Shown one piece after another: positions 24,144 through 32,777 of a stretch of 32,996 nucleotides of DNA. The position numbers and the translations under genes were made by a program. The stretch comes from Clostridia bacterium (GTDB lineage Bacteria; Bacillota; Clostridia; Christensenellales; CAG-138), in contig JAFWOT010000025.1 in assembly GCA_017509785.1 (NCBI GenBank), positions 124,394-157,389 on the forward strand. Reading direction: 5' to 3'. A model generated the notes under the pieces. The model had not been told where the DNA came from. It ran no database searches and saw only the letters and a program-made list of their open reading frames with translations. Positions within the stretch are counted from its first letter, which is position 1, and each line of letters begins with the position of its first letter.

Positions 24144-25568
24144 TTATCCGAGGGTATGCGTGGGCACGACGGAAACGTGTATGGTTTCGCTCGGGAAGCT
24201 TATCTCGAGATCCCCGAAGGAAGCGCCCTCGACCGGCTTATATTCTATCCTCATCTCGTATTCGCCTGTGCCGCGCCGCTGCATGTTGACGCAGACGATC
24301 ACGTCGGAAGAGACGAAGTTTACGAGCAGCTTCGCGGGCCCGGAGACGGTCATGTCGGTCGTTTCGGACTCGCAGGTGTAGGCGAAGCCGTCCGCCTTGT
24401 TGAGCACCTCTATGGGGACGCCGGTGAACGTCTCCGTGACGTACTTATCCGTGATGACGACGCTCAGCTGGATGTTGCCCTTGTCCGTCCCGTCGATGAT
24501 CATTGCGGATGACGGCATGTTGGTGATCGTCAGCGGGTACTTGTATTCGCCCGCCTCGTCCGCAGTGCCGCCGATATACACGGGCGAAGCCACGAGCGTT
24601 TCTATCGAGGCAAGCGTGTCGGGATCCGCGGCGACGTCTATCGAGGAGACGCTCAGCGTTTCCGACTGGATCTCGTAAAGATCGGAGAGCTGATCGCGGT
24701 CCGCGATCTCATACTCGATATTCACGTGCTTGTGCGGCAGTACCGTCATGCTGACGGTGACCGCGGGAATGAGCCTCGTAAAGCTTGAGCTCGGTATCTC
24801 GTTGCCCTCGCCGTCGTAAACGACGAGCGGGATGGAGCGGTTTATGCTCGAGGTCAATCCCTCGAGATCTATATAGCAGACGGAGCCGGCCGCGCGCTCG
24901 AGATCGGTCTTCGCTCCCTCGAGCACTATGTTGGAGACGGAAAGCGACGGCTCGTCGTGCCAGTAGGCCTCGGGCAGCTCGCCGACGAAGCTGTATGAAA
25001 CGGATACGTTCCGGCTGAACACGTCGTCCACGGTGAGATCGATATGGTCGGGCTCTATCGAAACGACGCTGCCGACGGTGCTCACCGCCTTTATCTCAAG
25101 GCTGTAGACGCCCGCCGATTTGACCTTTGCGACGCTGACTGTCGCCGTGATATCACCGGGTTTTATCTTGCTTATCTCCGTCAGCGGGGCGGAGACCGTG
25201 ACGGCGACGTCCTGCATTATCTCGTTGACGTCGTCGTAGATCATGAGGTTCCTCGCGCCGAGATCCGCCTCCGCGCCGGACTCGAATGTGAGCGTGACGC
25301 CCGTGAACGTCTTTTCCCTGTCGGGGTTCTGGGTCATGAGCACGTAGCCCCAGAGTATGGTCGCGAGTATCAGCGAGAGCACGGCGTAAAGGATGCGGCG
25401 GACGATCGGCCGCTTGCTCTTGACGTCCTGCTGGGTATCCCTGCCGGCCTCGACTACCGTTTCGCGGTTCTCGTTTCTGCCGTCTCCGAAGAGCCTGAAC
25501 GAGGCGAGCCTTTCGAGCAGTTTATTTCCTGTTCCTTTTCCTGCGCCTGCCGTTTGATTTTTCCGCAT
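24144..25568 (-). CDS. cdaR: CdaA regulator CdaR (YbbR domain protein)
   Basis: CdaR is a membrane-anchored extracellular protein that binds and regulates the cyclic di-AMP synthase CdaA. Of 474 residues, the first 70 are a basic cytoplasmic tail, longer than in Bacillus. One membrane segment follows (about 73-93, RRILYAVLSLILATILWGYV). Then come several YbbR-type beta-strand repeats; strings such as ITATVSVAKVKSAGVYSLEI and VTVSAPLTEISKIKPGDI are typical. The start ATG at 25568 has AGGAGG upstream and lies 47 bases inside cdaA, so the two are translationally linked. Promoter and terminator are not seen inside the pair. The glmM gene that often follows is missing. Confidence 0.95.
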   Translation of the reverse strand: MRKNQTAGAGKGTGNKLLERLASFRLFGDGRNENRETVVEAGRDTQQDVKSKRPIVRRILYAVLSLILATILWGYVLMTQNPDREKTFTGVTLTFESGAEADLGARNLMIYDDVNEIMQDVAVTVSAPLTEISKIKPGDITATVSVAKVKSAGVYSLEIKAVSTVGSVVSIEPDHIDLTVDDVFSRNVSVSYSFVGELPEAYWHDEPSLSVSNIVLEGAKTDLERAAGSVCYIDLEGLTSSINRSIPLVVYDGEGNEIPSSSFTRLIPAVTVSMTVLPHKHVNIEYEIADRDQLSDLYEIQSETLSVSSIDVAADPDTLASIETLVASPVYIGGTADEAGEYKYPLTITNMPSSAMIIDGTDKGNIQLSVVITDKYVTETFTGVPIEVLNKADGFAYTCESETTDMTVSGPAKLLVNFVSSDVIVCVNMQRRGTGEYEMRIEYKPVEGASFGDLEISFPSETIHVSVVPTHTLG

Positions 25569-26430
25569 CCCCGTTCACCTCCTTTATCTGTTCAGTGCCG
25601 TCGTTCTCCTCCGTCTTCCTCTTGCCGAAGAGGAAGGGCTTTCCATCCTGCTGCGGGTTGAAATGCTCGTTGAGGAGTTCCTCGAGCATATCGTGATCGA
25701 CCTTCCTCGTGAGCCTGCCGTCATACGCGTAGGAGATGGTCCCCGTCTCCTCGGAGACGACGATCGTCACGCTGTCGCTCACGGTCGATATCCCGAGCGA
25801 AGCCCTGTGCCTCGTGCCGAGCTCGCGCGCGATGTTCGGATCGTCGAAGAGCGGGAGCACGCACGCGGCGGCGTAAATGCGTTCATCCCTTATTATGACC
25901 GCCCCGTCGTGGAGCGGGGTCTTGGGTTCGAATATGTTCTCGATAAGGGCGTCGGTTATCTCCGCGTCTATTATGGTGCCCGTCTGGACGTAATCGCCGA
26001 GCTTGGTGTTCCTTTCGAGGACTATGAGCGCGCCGATCTTCCTGCGGGACATGTTCTCTATCGCGAGACAGAGCTGATTGACTATTTCAAACGAGGGGGT
26101 CGTCCTCGAGGCTATGTTGAGGCGGAAGCGGCCTATGCGCTCCAGAGCGCGGCGGATCTCCGGCTGGAAGAGCACGACCACCACAACGATACCGGATACC
26201 AGGAAGGAATTGAGAAGGTACTTGATAGTCATCAGATTCAGCAGGTTGCTTACCGCGAGCATCAGCAGCAGCACGCCGACGCCCTTCAATACCTGCGAGG
26301 ATCGGGTGTTGGTCGTTAACTGCATGAGCTTATACAGCCCGAAGGCCAATATGAGGATCTCGAGCAGATCCTGTATCCTGAACTGCGTAAGCCCCGTACT
26401 TATGGCGGCAAACACGTCGGTCAATGACAT
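25522..26430 (-). CDS. cdaA: Diadenylate cyclase CdaA
   Basis: CdaA makes the second messenger cyclic di-AMP from two ATP, and controls potassium and osmolyte balance and cell wall homeostasis. The protein has hydrophobic membrane segments in the first 100 residues (around LMLAVSNLLNLM and SGIVVVVVLFQ). The catalytic DAC domain carries LHDGAVIIRD and GTRHRASLGIS, the DGA and RHR motifs. I prefer the ATG at 26430, since AAAGGGAAG lies 10 bases upstream; a GTG at 26439 would sit too close to it. This gives 302 residues. The C-terminal tail is basic. It heads the long minus-strand gene run and overlaps cdaR. Confidence 0.97.
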   Translation of the reverse strand: MSLTDVFAAISTGLTQFRIQDLLEILILAFGLYKLMQLTTNTRSSQVLKGVGVLLLMLAVSNLLNLMTIKYLLNSFLVSGIVVVVVLFQPEIRRALERIGRFRLNIASRTTPSFEIVNQLCLAIENMSRRKIGALIVLERNTKLGDYVQTGTIIDAEITDALIENIFEPKTPLHDGAVIIRDERIYAAACVLPLFDDPNIARELGTRHRASLGISTVSDSVTIVVSEETGTISYAYDGRLTRKVDHDMLEELLNEHFNPQQDGKPFLFGKRKTEENDGTEQIKEVNGDAEKSNGRRRKRNRK

Positions 26431-26439
26431 TCCGTTCAC

Positions 26440-26663
26440 ACTTCCCTTTCGTCAGCGCCTGCGGCGTACCCCCCGCCCGAGCGCGTTTTAGAGCCGGACC
26501 GCGGCGCAGCTTCGGCCGCCGGTCCATACCTCCCCACATAATAATACCATAGATCCGGATAAATTTGTACCCCCTTTTCATCATTTATTTTTTATTTGTT
26601 TGCCTTCATGGCGATATTGTGCTATAATGAGAATGGCAAAATCCACGAAAGGCAGATGTCATC
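26440..26663. other. Divergent intergenic region between cdaA and the penicillin-binding protein gene
   Basis: This region contains a GC-rich hairpin with one bulge at 26496-26525 (GGACCG pairs with CGGTCC, and CGGC with GCCG). It lies in the cdaA leader or promoter area and lacks a U tract, so it is not a standard terminator. An AT-rich stretch follows, then the plus-strand promoter. No clear cdaA promoter can be fixed; TATTAT around 26540-26550 on the minus strand is a weak candidate. Confidence 0.5.
26600..26628 (+). promoter_or_regulatory. Predicted promoter of the class A penicillin-binding protein gene
   Basis: TTGCCT (26600-26605) and TATAAT (26623-26628) are exactly 17 bases apart, about 35 bases before the ATG at 26664. 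This is one of the best promoter matches in the window. Confidence 0.75.
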
Positions 26664-29597
26664 ATGAATAAAAATAAAGAAAACGGTTCGGTCACGTCCG
26701 GCACTCAGGTGTTCGACGTCGCCGTCAGAGAGGAAAAAACCGGGCTCCCGGCGGCCCCCGGCGGGAAGGCTCCCGCGAAGAAGGACGGCGGCAGGGTGCT
26801 CGAAAAGCGGGATAAGCCCCGCCCCTTCGTGCTGAGCGTCGTATTCAACGTGCTGAAGCTGCTCGTCGTCGCGGCGCTGCTCTGCGGCGTGGCGGTGTTC
26901 GGGCTCGTGATGGGCGTCGCGAAGGCCTACGTCGACACGACTCCGACGCTCGACGTTTCGCGTCTCACGATATCCGAGCGGACGAGTTACATTTACGACA
27001 GGAACGGCAACCTCATAACCACCTTCGCGGGGATGGAATACCGCGACTGGGTCGATATCACCGAGATACCCGACATGCTCAAGAACGCCCTCATTTCCAT
27101 AGAGGACGTCCGTTTCTACAAGCACGGCGGCGTGGACTTCAAGCGCCTCTTCGGCGCGATAGTCAGCACCTTCCGCAACAGCAACACGCACGGCGGATCG
27201 ACCCTCACCCAGCAGCTCATAAAGAACAAGATACTCTCCAACGAGCAGAGCTACAAGCGCAAGATCCAGGAGGCGTACCTTTCCTATGAGCTTGAGAACG
27301 TGATGAGCAAGGACAAGATCCTCGAAGCCTACATGAACGACGTGTTCCTCGGCGGCTCCAACTACGGGTTCTCCGCCGCGGCGAAGGATTATTTCGGCAA
27401 GGAGCTCAATCAGCTCACCGTCAGGGAGTGCGCGATGCTCGCGGGTCTCGTTCAGAAGCCCTATTATTACAACCCCCGCGCGAACACGTATTCCCGCTTC
27501 AACGAGGACGGCACCAACAAGATGAGCGTCACCGACGAGAGGACGGATCTCGTCCTTTCGAGGATGTACAAGGCCGGCTACATCACTCACGAGCAGTATC
27601 TTTCCGCCCTGAAGGAAAACGTCCGCATAGTGGAAAAGAGCGAAAAGACCCAGCTTTACGATATGCCCTATGCCGTTGAATACGGCGTTTACAACGTCAT
27701 AACGAAGATGCTCGAACAGCGCGGCCTCGAGGATACGCGGCAGAACCGCACCGCCATCGAGAACGAGCTGAGGACGGGCGGATACCACATCTACCTCACC
27801 GTCGATCCGGACATACAGAACACGGTCCAGGATACCATCACCAACTGGGTCAATTACCCCGGCCTGCAGAATCCTTCCGCCGGAATACAGATAACCACCA
27901 CCTCCGACGGCAACACGATGGAGGTGCTCCAGCCGCAGGCCTCCGCGGTCATAATCGATCAGCACACGGGCGAGCTGCTCGCTGTCATCGGCGGCAGGCA
28001 GGAGCCCACGATGAAGAAGCAGCTCAACCGCGCCTATCAGAGCTCCATGCCCGTCGGTTCCGCGATAAAGCCCCTCTCCATCTACGGGCCGGCGCTCGAT
28101 CTCGGGCTCTCCTGCAATTCGACCATACTCAACGCCGAGCTGCCCATCGAGGGCTACGGCGGAGAGAAGGGCTACCCCGCCATCGGCTCGACGAGGTGGA
28201 TAGGCATGATGTCCGTCCGCCGCGCGATAGAGCGCTCGCTCAACATAGTCGCGGCGCGCACGCTGTTTGACGTAGTCACCCCCACCGTTTCCGCCGAATA
28301 CCTCATAAAGCTCGGGATCAACCCCTCGAGGATCAACGTCGACGGCCCGGGCCTCGCGCTCGGCACCACGGGCATCACCCCAATCGAGATGGCCGCGGCC
28401 TACGCCACGATCGCGAACGGCGGCGTTTACAACGAGCCGCTCGCTTTCTCCCGCGTGCTCGATAAGGACATGAAGGTCGTTCTCGACGCGAAGAGCATCC
28501 GCAAGTCCTACCGTGTATTCGAGGAAACGAGCGCTTATATGCTTGTCGATATGCTGAAGGACGTCGTCAAGAGCGGCACGGGCACGAACGCCCAGATCGA
28601 GGGGATGACCGTCGCCGGCAAGACCGGAACGAACGACGACTACACCAGCGTTTACTTCGCCGGATTCACCGGATACTACACGGGCGCTCTCTGGATAGGG
28701 CACGACCTCTATTCCGAGAAGCTCGAGACGGGTTCTACCGGCGGAAACTCCGCCGCGCCCCTCTGGCAGGCGTTCATGTCGAAGATACACAAGGGCCTTT
28801 CCGACAGGCCCATAATCGACGTTTCGCCAAGCGAGATCGGCCTCACGCAGGTGACGCTCTGCGCGGTCTCCGGCAAGCTCGCGACGGAAGCCTGCATGCA
28901 CGACACGTACAATCCCCCCATCACCGACTGGTGCTCGGTCGAGAACATGCCCTCGGAATACTGCGATATGCACTGCCTCGTGGAGGGGTGCTCCGCCTCC
29001 GAGGAGATAGCGGGGCCGTACTGCCCCTCCTCGACGAGATACAGCAAGTGCCTGCTGCTCATTCCTCCCGATTCGATATTCGCGCTCCTTCGCGATTATG
29101 AGGATCAGGTCGCCAACGCGGAGCTCGCCGACGGCGAGGAGCCGCTGGTCCTGCTTGCCGATTTCAGAAAGATATTCCCCAACGCCGTAATAACCTCGCT
29201 GAGCTCCGACAGGTACCTTGCCTACGTCCTGCGCGAGGGGAAGGTCTGCCAGATCCACGGGCACGGCACGGCGCCCGTCACGGCCGATCTCGAGGCGCTG
29301 AAGAGCCGCGGGCGGAACCTCATACTCGAGGTCACAGGGTACCTCAACACCGTTCAGACCCTGCCCGATACCGACAGGGCGACGCTCGTGTCACTCATCT
29401 CCGAGCTTCAGGCGGCGATAGCATCCGACAACGCGGATTCCATCCGCACCGCGATCGACAGGCTGAAGACGAGTTACGAATACCTCTCCTCCATGTATCA
29501 GCCGCCCGTCAGCACGGATACGGAGCCGCCGACGGATCCGACTCCCACGCCGGAGCCGGAACCCACTCCCGTGCCGACCTCCGACGCGAGGCCGTAA
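26664..29597 (+). CDS. Class A penicillin-binding protein (PBP1A type)
   Basis: This bifunctional peptidoglycan synthase polymerises glycan strands and cross-links peptides at the outer membrane face. Of 977 residues, 1-53 are cytoplasmic and basic and about 54-80 form the membrane anchor. The GT51 domain carries SIEDVRFYKHGG with catalytic Glu147 and GGSTLTQQ at 177-184. The transpeptidase has SxxK at 466-469 (SAIK), SLN at 525-527 and KTGT at 653-656. All catalytic residues are intact. The C-terminal 250 residues are an extension with a cysteine-rich patch (about 745-795) and a proline/threonine-rich tail ending PTPEPEPTPVPTSDARP. Such tails occur in Bacillota PBPs, but the cysteine patch is less usual. 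Confidence 0.97.
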   Translation: MNKNKENGSVTSGTQVFDVAVREEKTGLPAAPGGKAPAKKDGGRVLEKRDKPRPFVLSVVFNVLKLLVVAALLCGVAVFGLVMGVAKAYVDTTPTLDVSRLTISERTSYIYDRNGNLITTFAGMEYRDWVDITEIPDMLKNALISIEDVRFYKHGGVDFKRLFGAIVSTFRNSNTHGGSTLTQQLIKNKILSNEQSYKRKIQEAYLSYELENVMSKDKILEAYMNDVFLGGSNYGFSAAAKDYFGKELNQLTVRECAMLAGLVQKPYYYNPRANTYSRFNEDGTNKMSVTDERTDLVLSRMYKAGYITHEQYLSALKENVRIVEKSEKTQLYDMPYAVEYGVYNVITKMLEQRGLEDTRQNRTAIENELRTGGYHIYLTVDPDIQNTVQDTITNWVNYPGLQNPSAGIQITTTSDGNTMEVLQPQASAVIIDQHTGELLAVIGGRQEPTMKKQLNRAYQSSMPVGSAIKPLSIYGPALDLGLSCNSTILNAELPIEGYGGEKGYPAIGSTRWIGMMSVRRAIERSLNIVAARTLFDVVTPTVSAEYLIKLGINPSRINVDGPGLALGTTGITPIEMAAAYATIANGGVYNEPLAFSRVLDKDMKVVLDAKSIRKSYRVFEETSAYMLVDMLKDVVKSGTGTNAQIEGMTVAGKTGTNDDYTSVYFAGFTGYYTGALWIGHDLYSEKLETGSTGGNSAAPLWQAFMSKIHKGLSDRPIIDVSPSEIGLTQVTLCAVSGKLATEACMHDTYNPPITDWCSVENMPSEYCDMHCLVEGCSASEEIAGPYCPSSTRYSKCLLLIPPDSIFALLRDYEDQVANAELADGEEPLVLLADFRKIFPNAVITSLSSDRYLAYVLREGKVCQIHGHGTAPVTADLEALKSRGRNLILEVTGYLNTVQTLPDTDRATLVSLISELQAAIASDNADSIRTAIDRLKTSYEYLSSMYQPPVSTDTEPPTDPTPTPEPEPTPVPTSDARP

Positions 29598-29669
29598 CGC
29601 ACCCATCGGGAGCGGAACTCATACTTTGGTATAGGGGCCTGCCCCATCATACCGAATGGAGTTGATCAG

Positions 29670-30806
29670 ATGATCTATTTTGACAACAGCGCGACGACCG
29701 TCTGCCTGCCCGAAGCGGCGGAGGCGGCGCGCCGATACATGACAGAAGAATACTTCAACCCGGCGGCGGCTTACGCTCCCGCCGTCCGCCTCGAAAGGGA
29801 TATCTCGCAGGCGAGGAGCGCGATCGCCTCAAAGCTCGGCGCATCCGCTCAGGAGCTCGTTTTCACCTCCGGCGGGACGGAATCGAACAACACCGCTCTC
29901 ATCGGCTCGCTTTCCGCCATGCGCGGGAAGGGGCGCGTCGTGATCTCCGCGACGGAGCACCCCTCCGTTTACGAGACGGCGATGGAGCTGCGCGAGCGCG
30001 ACTGGGACGTGCAGATCGCCCCCGTCGACGAAACGGGCAGGGTGCGCCTTGACGGGCTTGCCGCCCTGCTCACGAAGGATACCCGCCTCGTGAGCTGTAT
30101 GCACGTAAACAACGAATCCGGCGCGGTGAACGACGTCCCCGCGATACACGCGCTCGTAAGGCGGAGCTGCCCGGAAGCGCTCCTGCACGTCGACGGCGTG
30201 CAGGCCTTCATGCGTGAGGATCCCGTCCCCTGCGACCTGTATTCGGTGAGCGGGCACAAGGTGCACGCGCCCAAGGGCGTCGGCGCTCTCTATATAAGGA
30301 AGGGCGTCCGCGTGAAGCCCTATCTCATCGGCGGCGGGCAGGAATCCGGCATGCGCTCCGGGACGACAAACGCCCCCGCGATAATGGGCTTTGCGGCCGC
30401 CGTCGGCGGCCTCGACGCGCACCGCGCGGAATACGCCGAGGCCGTTTTCGCCGTGAAGAAGAGGCTTTTCGAGAACCTCTCCCGCATACGGGACGTTCGG
30501 CTCAACGGGCCGGAGATAGGCTCCGGCGCGGCGCACATACTCAATATGAGCTTCATGGGCGTTCGCGGAGAGGTGCTTTTGAACGCGCTCTCCGAAAGGG
30601 GGCTGCTCGTTTCGACGGGCTCCGCCTGCGCCGCCCACAAGAGGGGAAAGAACCGCATTTTAAACGCGATGGGCATAACCGGCGACCGCCAGGACGGCGC
30701 GATCCGTTTCAGCTTCTCGCACTTCAATACAAAGGCCGAGGCCGACGAAGCCGCCGCCCTCATAGAGGAGCAGGTGACGCTTCTGAGGCGCTTCAGAAGA
30801 AGGTAA
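29670..30806 (+). CDS. Cysteine desulfurase (NifS/IscS family), partner of ThiI
   Basis: This PLP enzyme takes sulphur from cysteine and hands it on as persulphide. The 378 residues include FDNSATT at the N-terminus, FTSGGTESNN, TEHPSV, the PLP lysine K197 in SGHKVHAPKG, and the active-site cysteine C320 in STGSACAAHKRG. The gene lies 16 bases before thiI. As in Bacillus nifZ-thiI, it most likely supplies sulphur for 4-thiouridine in tRNA rather than for iron-sulphur clusters. No IscU or SufU scaffold is near. A ribosome site (ATGGAG) precedes the ATG. Confidence 0.96.
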   Translation: MIYFDNSATTVCLPEAAEAARRYMTEEYFNPAAAYAPAVRLERDISQARSAIASKLGASAQELVFTSGGTESNNTALIGSLSAMRGKGRVVISATEHPSVYETAMELRERDWDVQIAPVDETGRVRLDGLAALLTKDTRLVSCMHVNNESGAVNDVPAIHALVRRSCPEALLHVDGVQAFMREDPVPCDLYSVSGHKVHAPKGVGALYIRKGVRVKPYLIGGGQESGMRSGTTNAPAIMGFAAAVGGLDAHRAEYAEAVFAVKKRLFENLSRIRDVRLNGPEIGSGAAHILNMSFMGVRGEVLLNALSERGLLVSTGSACAAHKRGKNRILNAMGITGDRQDGAIRFSFSHFNTKAEADEAAALIEEQVTLLRRFRRR

Positions 30807-30822
30807 TCAACAGGAGGAAACG

Positions 30823-31992
30823 ATGGAAAAGGTACTGCTTGTACGCTATACGGAAATACATCTGAAGGGGCTGAACCGCCCCTATTTCGAGCGCGCTCTC
30901 GTCGACAACATGAAGCGCGCGCTTCGCGGGCTCGAGCCGCGCATCGAGCGCGAGCACGGGCGCATATACGTCCGCAATATACGCGAGGCCGATTTTGCCG
31001 AGGCGCAGGAACGCCTGACCCGGGTGTTCGGGATACACTCCCTCTCCCCCGCCGCCGCCGTCGACAAGGACTGGGAGACGGTGGTCTCCGCCGCGCGCGA
31101 GCTCATGGAAAGGCGGCTCGAAGGCGTGACCGGAGAGGTCACCTTCAAGGTCCTCGCCCGCAGGAGCGACAAGCATTACTTCATGAACAGCGATGAGATA
31201 AACCGCGAGCTCGGCGGAAGGATGCTCGAGCTCTTCCCGCAGCTGAAGGTGGACGTCCATTCCCCCGAGATAAAGCTCTCCGTCGAGATACGCGACATGG
31301 CCTACGTCTATTGCGAGGAGATCCCCGGCGTCAACGGAATGCCCGTCGGCACCGCCGGGAAGGCTTCGCTGCTCATCTCGGGCGGTATAGACAGCCCCGT
31401 CGCCGGATACATGATGGCAAAGCGCGGGCTGACGCTCTCCGCGGTGCACTTCTATTCCTACCCGTACACCTCAGAGCGCGCTCGTGACAAGGTCGTCGAG
31501 CTGACGCGCCTCGTCACGAAATACGCCGGGGAGATAAGGCTCTTCCTCGTTCCCTTCACCGAGATCCAGATGACCATATACGAGAAATGCCCCGAGAAGG
31601 AGACGACCGTGCTCATGCGCCGCCTCATGATGAGGATCGCGCAGACGATCGCGGAGCGCGAGGGCGCTCAGGCGCTCATTACTGGCGAATCCCTCGGGCA
31701 GGTCGCAAGCCAGACTCTTGAGGCGCTCGCCTGCACGAACGACGCCGTGACGATGCCCGTTTTCCGTCCGCTCATAGGCTTTGACAAGGACGAGATAATG
31801 GACGTCGCCCGCCGCATAGGGACCTATGAAACGAGCATACTCCCCTACGAGGACTGCTGCACCGTATTCGTTCCGAAGCACCCGGTGACGAAGCCGAAGC
31901 TCGCGGAGCTCCGTGCAAGCGAAGCCGCCGTCGACTGGAGCGAAATGATCGCGAAGGCCATCGAAAACACCGAGCTCATGGTGATAAAATGA
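30823..31992 (+). CDS. thiI: tRNA 4-thiouridine synthase ThiI
   Basis: ThiI adenylates uridine 8 of tRNA and replaces oxygen with sulphur. The protein has 389 residues. A ferredoxin-like and THUMP part (about 1-165, with RYTEIHLKGLNRPYFE at 8-23) is followed by a PP-loop ATPase domain with SGGIDSP at 186-192 and GESLGQVASQTLE. YEDCCTVF carries cysteines in the expected active-site region. There is no C-terminal rhodanese domain, unlike Escherichia coli ThiI but as in Bacillus. A strong AGGAGG precedes the start. Its TGA overlaps the next start codon as ATGA. Confidence 0.97.
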   Translation: MEKVLLVRYTEIHLKGLNRPYFERALVDNMKRALRGLEPRIEREHGRIYVRNIREADFAEAQERLTRVFGIHSLSPAAAVDKDWETVVSAARELMERRLEGVTGEVTFKVLARRSDKHYFMNSDEINRELGGRMLELFPQLKVDVHSPEIKLSVEIRDMAYVYCEEIPGVNGMPVGTAGKASLLISGGIDSPVAGYMMAKRGLTLSAVHFYSYPYTSERARDKVVELTRLVTKYAGEIRLFLVPFTEIQMTIYEKCPEKETTVLMRRLMMRIAQTIAEREGAQALITGESLGQVASQTLEALACTNDAVTMPVFRPLIGFDKDEIMDVARRIGTYETSILPYEDCCTVFVPKHPVTKPKLAELRASEAAVDWSEMIAKAIENTELMVIK

Positions 31993-32714
31993 AACGGAAG
32001 GTGAGGATATCCGCATATATTCTCACCCTCTTTATTTTGCTCTGCTCTTTTTTCGGCTGCGCCGTGACAGAGGACGGGGACGACACGAAGCCGTCCCGGA
32101 AGCATGACGTGCTGCCCATCGCTTCCGCCTCTTCGGAACCGACGGCCTCCCCGCAGAGGACGCCGCTCATGCTCATTTCGAAGAGCACGACCGTCGACGG
32201 CTGCACCGTCAACTACCCATTCGTCTGTGACAGCGAGCTCGAGCTCCTGAACGTCGCGATACTCGCCGCCTTCAGTGAGCTCGCCTCATATTGCGAGTCG
32301 CCCGGCAGCAGCATCACTTACACGACGCAGTTCAACAGGAACGGGCTTCTGAGCTTCCTGCTGACCTGCAGCTCCGCCGACGGAAGGGAGCTTGCCGTCG
32401 ACGCCGCGAACTTCGACTGCATCTCGTGCAGGAGGGTGTTCCTCTCCGCATGCTTCGGCTCCTCGCCGGATTACGCGGCGAAGCTTTCGGAGCTCGTCTC
32501 GCGCGAGGTCGCGGCGGCGGGCGCTTCGGTGCTCTCCTCCCCTCCGCCCATGGACGACAGCCGGCCGTTCTACTTCACCTTCGGCGGGCTCTGCCTCGTC
32601 TACCGCGATCTTGAGCTAACGAGCCGCGACCCCGCCGTGCTGCGGGTCAGCGCCCCGCTTGAGGAGCTCGCCGGGGTAATCGCCCCGGACGGCCTGCTGA
32701 ACAGATTGAAATAA
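31989..32714 (+). CDS. Predicted lipoprotein with DUF4163/DUF3298-like (RsiV-type) extracellular part
   Basis: This 241-residue protein starts at ATG 31989, overlapping the thiI stop. A basic N-terminus and hydrophobic stretch (about 6-23) end in CSFFGC, an imperfect lipobox with Cys24 as the lipidation site. A short Ser/Pro/Thr-rich linker follows (about 25-57). The rest resembles the DUF4163/DUF3298 pair of anti-sigma factor RsiV and deacetylase PdaC. The evidence is VDGCTVNYPFVCDSELELLN near the start, GRELAVDAANFDCISCRRVF in the middle, and FYFTFGGLCLVYRDLEL near the end. I do not see a catalytic domain. The match is by pattern only. Why it is coupled to thiI is not clear. Confidence 0.75.
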   Translation: MKRKVRISAYILTLFILLCSFFGCAVTEDGDDTKPSRKHDVLPIASASSEPTASPQRTPLMLISKSTTVDGCTVNYPFVCDSELELLNVAILAAFSELASYCESPGSSITYTTQFNRNGLLSFLLTCSSADGRELAVDAANFDCISCRRVFLSACFGSSPDYAAKLSELVSREVAAAGASVLSSPPPMDDSRPFYFTFGGLCLVYRDLELTSRDPAVLRVSAPLEELAGVIAPDGLLNRLK

Positions 32715-32735
32715 CGGCTTGAAGCGCATAAAAAC

Positions 32736-32760
32736 GGCCCCCCGGTTTGCCCGGGGAGCC
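32736..32760 (-). terminator. Intrinsic terminator between the lipoprotein and dockerin genes
   Basis: A GC-rich hairpin has arms GGC-CCCCGG and CCGGGG-GCC around a short TTTG-type loop. On the minus strand it is followed by GTTTTTATG, a good U tract, so it mainly ends the dockerin transcript. On the plus strand only CTTTG follows, giving a weaker stop for the lipoprotein gene. Confidence 0.75.
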
Positions 32761-32777
32761 GCTTTGCGTCTAAAGCG

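Noticed and set aside
26496..26525. GC-rich hairpin as a terminator
   Set aside because: No U tract follows in either direction; it is kept only as an unexplained structure in the cdaA upstream region.
26622..29264. Minus-strand open frame of 880 codons across the penicillin-binding protein gene
   Set aside because: It is antisense to a gene with intact GT51 and transpeptidase motifs. High GC content keeps the opposite frame open, and its translation shows no known domain.
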